Shown: positions 58,652-64,000 of the stretch, piece after piece
How the letters are laid out: every line of letters starts with the position of its first letter
Position numbering within the stretch: position 1 is the first letter of the stretch
Source: Triplophysa rosa
Lineage: Eukaryota > Chordata > Actinopteri > Cypriniformes > Nemacheilidae
DNA: 64,000 nt
Assembly: GCF_024868665.1 (NCBI RefSeq)
Contig: NC_079902.1
Span: 16,957,154-17,021,153 of the forward strand
Reading direction: 5' to 3'
Program-made: the position numbers and the translations under genes
Notes under the pieces: model-generated
Told to the model about the DNA's origin: nothing
The model's database searches: none
The model's input: only the letters and a program-made list of their open reading frames with translations

Positions 58652-59185
58652 ATAAAATACATCTTTTATAGGCCCTTTTCACAATGACGTCACTTAACTT
58701 CCTCCTTTTCTCAAAGCAGTGTATCATAACATCCGTCTTGCAACAAACAAGAAGAAGAACTTCCGTTTTGCCGTCGCGGTGGAATTTAACAACAGTGGAA
58801 AAAAAACTGACAGAACACGTATTCAAGAACTTATCCTAGCACCTTCGCTAACACAAAAAGAAACCAAAACACTTACCTTCATAATCAAACAGGTACTGTT
58901 CAACGAAGAATTTGTATCCTTTCTCTAGCTTTGATCTTGTCATTAGCAAAAATTGCAAGACGTTGTACATCATCTAGACGTGCAAGGGACTTGGTAAACT
59001 ATGAGGCGCTATAGCGGAAGTAGCTTCTTCTTTTTGAGTTTTACTGGCAGTTGGCAAACCAGCTTATAGGTGGTTTCCGACACTTAAATTTTTGCAATTT
59101 CACGTGTCTAATACATGCATGGGCAACTTATAACACACAAAAGACAAAGAAAAACACGTACTTCTGGCGAATGACTCCTTTAACT
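58652..59185. other. Repeat-derived sequence, no gene
   Basis: CTTCTTCTTTTTGAGTTTTA with CAGTTGGCAAACCAGC at 59024-59065 resembles a common fish repeat (GGCxGTTGGCAAACxAxC). A 69-codon frame at 58719-58928 overlaps this repeat-like DNA and is not recognised. Confidence 0.4.
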
Positions 59186-59478
59186 GGGGGCAGTCGTGGC
59201 CTAATGGTTAGATAGTCGGACTCGTGACTAGAAGGTTGCCGGTTCGATTCCCAGGGCCGGCGGGTAACGACTGAGGTGCCCTTGAGCAAGGCACCTTACC
59301 CCTACTTGCTCCCCGGGCGCTGCAGTGATAGCTGCCCACTGCTCCGGGTGTACGTGTGTTCACCACTTGCTGTGCGTGTGGTCACTACTCTCTGGATGGG
59401 TTAAAAGCTGAGGTCACATTTCGGGTATGGGTCACCATATCTGACTAATAGGTCACTTCACTTCACTTCACTTCACTT
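59186..59478 (+). repeat. V-SINE-type tRNA-derived SINE, copy 1
   Basis: The tRNA-like head has an A box TGGCCTAATGG (59197-59207) and an exact B box GGTTCGATTCC (59241-59251). The central GCCCTTGAGCAAGGCACCTT and CTCCCCGGGCGCTGCAGTGA resemble the V-SINE core. The 3' tail is (CACTT)n. These RNA polymerase III promoter boxes look functional. It is not a tRNA gene, because no cloverleaf acceptor stem is formed. Confidence 0.85.
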
Positions 59479-61125
59479 AATTAACAAAGGATTTGGACAC
59501 GATGTTACATAGTACGCAACTTGTATTCCACAGTAAATAGTTTTGGATTAAAGCCTCTGATAAGTACTGTAAATGCAAATGCTTTATTCGGAAGCTTGTC
59601 CTCTTCAAAACAGTCGAGGTCGCCACTAGTCTTTCTGTGAGTCACACATAGACGATCGTAGAATGCTGATCAAGCGATGAAGGATGGTCCGATCGCATCA
59701 ATTTTGGTCAAATAACCTAATATAACTTATATTTCATTAAACGCCATATGTCTCTGATGAGAAGTGTTTTTGAGTTCATGTGAATACATTTTAACGTTAC
59801 GTTCTTGCCTGGCACATGGCCTTCAGGTAAATTTGCACGTTTTGATGTGTAATCCTGAAGTAGCTGTGGATAAAAGCGTCTGTTCCTGTAAATGTCTAAA
59901 TGTAAATGTGTTTTTTTTCCATAAATAATGATCAAACATTGAAGCTTGAGTGACTTTTTTAATATAATATCGTTTGCCAATGGTCTACTACACCATCCTG
60001 ATAAATGAATAAAATTTAATGGAAATTGGTTTCCTTTACAAACACCATTGTGAACCATCAGCTGTTTACTGTGTAACTTATTGTGTTTTGGGCCTTATTC
60101 CATTAGAATTTAATGGTGTTTTATTGGTGCATATACAAATGATAGCATCCCACCAGTAGAGACCTACAGAGATGATTGATCAGTTTCCTTTAAAACCAAT
60201 ATGGCTCCTATTATAACCATTAAATCCATTAGAATGTCTGTGATGTTTCTGTTTTTAAAGCTGGGACTTTATGAATAAACATTATGCAGTAAATACTGAG
60301 CGTATATGCTGCAACAGGTAACATTTATAATACTGCTGCTTATGCATCCTTTTTTAAAACTTGAAGAGGAGCTTCAATTGAAATTGTATCTGCATGAAAA
60401 GGAGTGACCAGCTGAGTCTTCAGAATCTTCCATCACAGTCGTCTTCTATTTTACATTGAAGAATAGTTCATATGGGCATAGAACAACATGGGAGTAAATA
60501 ATGACTATTTTAATTATAAATAATTAAAATGAAATAGTCTTTTCCTTCAAGGTTTGTAATTGAACTAGCATGCTAAAGAGGTATTATTGAGCTTAATGGA
60601 ACAGTTACTGCAGGTTCTTTAATTGTAGGGTGCTTAAAAAATTATTTTAATAGTAATAATAAAGGCAAAGACACAGTCTTACTGTGTTTTACGTAGTGGG
60701 AAAAATGTTAAGTTCCATATCACAACGTTCAACTCTAAATGCTATTTTTGGATTAGTATTGACCTTGTAGAGGGTCTTTTCAGGGTTTAGTGCCACCTGC
60801 TAGGGCCCCCCATAATGTAGGCTTTCATTTCAAATCCACAATAGAAGCTTAGACATAGAAAAATGGCATTGATGTGGTCAGATTAAAAATGAAAGGAAAA
60901 GTGTGTGTGTATTTACAGGCGTGTGTTGTCTGACCATTGGTGGTCATTTGATTTGAGATGGGGTCAGCAGTAGGTGTGGTGTCGAACAGCAAGAATCTAG
61001 ATTGGACTGAGTGATCCCTACCGTCCAATACACAACTCAGCAGGAGCATAGTGCTACCATAGCAAAAAACGAGGAGAGCGAAATTGAAAACATGAAATTG
61101 AGGACTGTTCTTTTAGGATGGTCTT
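59479..61125. other. Unique sequence with a SINE scrap, no gene recognised
   Basis: TGGATAAAAGCGTCTGTTCC with repeated AAATGTxTAAATGT at about 59867-59911 is the 3' end of the tRNA-derived SINE. The rest is AT-rich and unremarkable. Confidence 0.4.
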
Positions 61126-61583
61126 TATACACTCTGTGGCTACTTTATTAGGTCCATCTATCTACTGCTCTGAATTTAGCCCCTAGAACCGCATGTATTC
61201 TTTGCAACACAGATTATTTAATGTTCTGGAAAGTTTTCTTTGGAAATGTGGTCCTTGATGTCGCAGTAACATTATACGGTGCACTGATATTTTGTCTACA
61301 AAATCCATTCATTCATTTAACTGCTGTACAAGATTAGGCGACTATAGTGCATACAATAAGTAGCAGCTGAAGACCCTGCCATGTTCTCATATCAGAAGAT
61401 GATTCAAACTTTGTGACATTTCACTCCTGCTAGAGCAATCCATTTAAAAGCCGATGGACTGTGGCTGTAAAGGGATGCACATAACAGCAACAATGTTTAA
61501 GTACACTGTGGCATTCAAATTGTGCTTAGTTGGTATAAAGGGCCCTAATGTGCGCCCTGAAACCATTCCCCACACCATTACAC
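61126..61583 (-). pseudogene. Decayed Tc1/mariner (Incomer-like) remnant, minus strand
   Basis: TATACACTCTGTGGCTACTT followed by TATTAGG resembles a terminus of the same general type as 20139-21359. Further right, GTAAAGGGATGCACATAACA, GGTATAAAGGGCCCTAATGT and CCACACCATTACA match the reversed transposase region encoding the glycine-box/HRLNATAY...DHVHPF segment. Many indels and substitutions break the frame, and the catalytic end and N-terminal half are missing. It is an old relative of the intact transposon, not a sister copy. Confidence 0.6.
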
Positions 61584-61641
61584 TCCATCTCGAAGCCCGC
61601 TCTATCTAAGGGATGGGTTTTTGGGTCATATTATATGTATA

Positions 61642-61909
61642 GGGGACAGTCGTGGCCTAATGGTTAGAGAGTCGGACTCGTGACCAGAAGGTTGCCGGTT
61701 CGATCCTCAGGGCCGGCGGATAATGACTGAGGTGCCCTTGAGCAAGGCACCTTACCCCTACTTGCTCCCCGGGCGCTGCAGTGATAGCTGCCCACTGCTC
61801 CGGGTGTACGTGTGTTCACCACTTGCTGTGCGTGTGTTCACTACTGTCTGGATGGGTTAAATGCAGAGGTCACATTTCGGGTATGGGTCACCATATCATC
61901 ACTTTCACT
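61642..61909 (+). repeat. V-SINE-type tRNA-derived SINE, copy 2
   Basis: Same order as copy 1: A box TGGCCTAATGG (61653-61663), B box GGTTCGATCCT (61697-61707, one change), the GCCCTTGAGCAAGGCACCTT core, and TTTCGGGTATGGGTCACC before the tail. The tail is short (ATCATCACTTTCAC). Near-identity with copy 1 implies recent amplification. Confidence 0.85.
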
Positions 61910-64000
61910 ACCGTATGCTGCAGATTTGTCAGAATGACACATTTTTCAGTGTTTGGGCGTTGAGGTTTGGTCATTTGGACAGTAGTGCCATCTTACTGAT
62001 GTAGCCCATCTGTTGTGTTTTCAAAAATGACTTCTTGGACACTGTGCTAACAAAGGTTAAATGAAAGCTCCCATTAAAGTTTTGTAAATTTACAGGAATA
62101 ATTCACCCACAAATGGAAATTCCGTCATCATTTACTCCCCCCGTCATTTCAAAGCCTGTATGACTTTCTTTCTTCTGCAGAACACAAAAGAAGATATTTT
62201 GAAGAATGTTGGTAACCAAACAACGGCGGTTACTTTATATTTTAAGAAAAATGACACTAATTTAACCTCTTGATCATCTTTTCTTCTATTGAACCATGTT
62301 GATGTATTTCATCTATAGAGTTGATGCTTAATAACGCTGTGAGATTGACAGGTGGGGTTACGGTGCGTTTTGTGGACTTTTGAACGTGCAAGTCCTTCTA
62401 TTTAAATTCAGTGAGATGAAATCAGCTTTAAGCAAATTTATTCAAGGCTTAATCAGACACGTTATTCACTGATAACCTACTTCCTTCATATTAATGCAAA
62501 GAAGGGGGAGATGGCTTTAAAAAGTGGGCAAAAGGATGAAAATAAGCGAGGGAGGGAAAAGGTTGCGAGAATCCGTCGGTTTTATTCCTCATTTTCCTTC
62601 ATGTCTGGGTAAGCAATCTGGTCATGCAGTGGGGCCATCCATCATAGTTATAGCCTGTGAAGAGAATGTCTGAAGCTCAGGGTCAATGCTCTCCCTCTAT
62701 CCCTTTCTTTCGCTCTCTCTCTTCTTACTGGGTTAAAGGGTGTAATTCTCCTGTGCTCATGGCTGGGGTTTCACCTCGCAAAAACGGCACGTACACACTA
62801 CACACACGCCAAACTGTGAAATGTTCCTGTTCGCATTTCTGCGGTTTGTTCTAATGGCTCTATCTCGCTTTCTGTGAGTCCATATATGGTGTCAATGATG
62901 CTGAAGATTGAAGTGGGCAGCTGTAAACGGCCACCATTACCACTCACTTTGTGTCTACATTGTGTCAGAGAACTGAATCTGCACCCTATCACCTGGAACA
63001 GACCACCTATCTGCGCCATACACACATAGACCGTTACGCAGGGTCATCATTCTTAAACCCCCATTATGTCCCACCTAGCTAGACTGATGATAAATCATCT
63101 ATAAGCAATTAATGCATCATTTAAACTGATTTGTGCATTAACCCAGTCTACATCAGTTTATACGTTTCATGCTGTCTCCTACTCCTCTAACGACTTTTAT
63201 ATAGTTATTCCTCCTCAAACGCAAATATGCCTCTTTTGGGACAATATTGTAGGTATCAGCCATCAGCCAAGTGCAATTGACCCAGCGGAGTGTGTTTAGT
63301 GTAAGTGTTTATGAATAGCTCACTCCCAGACCGCAATAGGGCACAGTGCAAAAACAAGGCCTTCAGTGTGGTCCTAAACACATAAATTGTTCTGTTATTC
63401 TTCAAAGCCGCCCCGTTCCTCACCTCCCTCCCTCCCTCCCCACGGGGCTTAACTGTTTTCTCCGGGGTTTTTTTGTAATTTTCTGCACCATTGGACAAAG
63501 CTGTTGAAATATTTACACATTTTCCTTGTGCAAATGTTGAGAGAAATCAAGTAAAGCCTCCCATTATTTTGATTTGTGTCAGACGGGGGAATTCCCCTGC
63601 GTGTAATAGACCAAAGATATCCTTTCTGAAGGCCCTGATGTGTAGGTGTCTATGTGCATATGTGTGTCAGAACAAGACAAAGATCCTGATTCCCGATGGT
63701 GTCCCAGTATGTGCATTGAGCAGAAGAGCCCTAGAGGTGGTTCTACATCTGTGTGTCTGGGGATAAATATGAATGTATTACAAACACAGAGGTGAAAAAA
63801 TAAACAAAAGCAACGGGAACCAACGCGGCTCACAGCTTGCCACATTCCTCAAGACCTTACAATGTTTTGGATTGATCTCGTTCTCTATTTTTTCCTCTTC
63901 CCGAGCAGTCTCTCTCTCATGTATGACTCATTTTTCTGTTGAAGTCTGGGTTTACTCCAAAGAGTCTTTTGGTTCTGGCCTTTTTCCCTAACTACAAACA
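61910..64000. other. Unique sequence with a MITE arm, no gene recognised
   Basis: The MITE arm is at 62093-62230. 63060-63175 carries paired motifs (GATGATAAATCATC, GCAATTAATGCATC) that could be regulatory. Overlapping frames at 63256-63991 lack recognisable domains. Confidence 0.4.
62093..62230 (+). mobile_element. TTAA-type MITE, left-arm fragment
   Basis: AATAATTCACCCACAAATGG, TCTTCTGCAGAACACAAAAG and GTTGGTAACCAAACAAC are in family order. The right arm is missing. Confidence 0.65.

Noticed and set aside
59197..59251. Possible tRNA gene (A and B boxes)
   Set aside because: No cloverleaf acceptor stem, and it continues into a SINE core and tail; a second copy exists at 61642.
1..64000. 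CRISPR array, operons, bacterial-type systems
   Set aside because: The sequence is vertebrate-like with SINEs, microsatellites and introns; no regularly spaced repeats or operonic genes are seen.

Overview
The window looks like a gene-poor, repeat-rich stretch of a teleost nuclear genome, most likely from a cyprinid-type fish. This is inferred from the repeats, because no host gene identifies the species. They include inverted-repeat MITEs beginning TTAAAGGGATAGTTCACCC, tRNA-derived SINEs with V-SINE-like cores, many hAT derivatives with 8-bp target duplications, Tc1-type elements, TTAA-targeted elements and abundant CA/GT and CT microsatellites. I found no host protein-coding exon I would defend. 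The only intact protein gene is a transposase.

Layout. 1-12.4 kb is mostly unique sequence with microsatellites, a TTAA MITE at 6.35 kb, possible regulatory clusters near 6.1 and 9.7 kb, and a minus-strand solo LTR (10910-11515) inside another MITE. 12.4-14.4 kb is an hAT element carrying a transposase start exon and a nested 280-bp MITE. 19.9-21.8 kb is a TTAA-flanked, Kolobok-like element with a complete DD36E Tc1 transposon (20139-21359) inserted in it. 27.7-30.7 kb is a cluster of SINEs, an hAT copy and a second Kolobok-like copy. 32.5-33.1 kb is a 611-bp inverted-terminal-repeat element. 36.2-39.2 kb holds a broken THAP exon split by an hAT, followed by a third Kolobok-like copy split by another hAT. 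41.1-44.9 kb is a nest of hAT elements, three deep, plus a further inverted-repeat element with TG...CA ends. 44.9-56.9 kb is mostly unique, with regions that look like conserved non-coding DNA. 56.9-64 kb holds an hAT inside a TTAA-flanked element, an LTR fragment, two V-SINE-type SINEs and a decayed minus-strand relative of the Tc1 transposon.

How it fits together. The insertion order can be read from target duplications: Tc1 DD36E into Kolobok-like copy A; hAT into Kolobok-like copy C; hAT into the THAP exon; hAT into hAT into an hAT-like element. The THAP half-domain exon keeps an open frame and plausible splice sites in all three Kolobok-like copies, which is the most unexpected signal here. 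Family names are from motif recognition and memory of the families; nothing was searched against a database.
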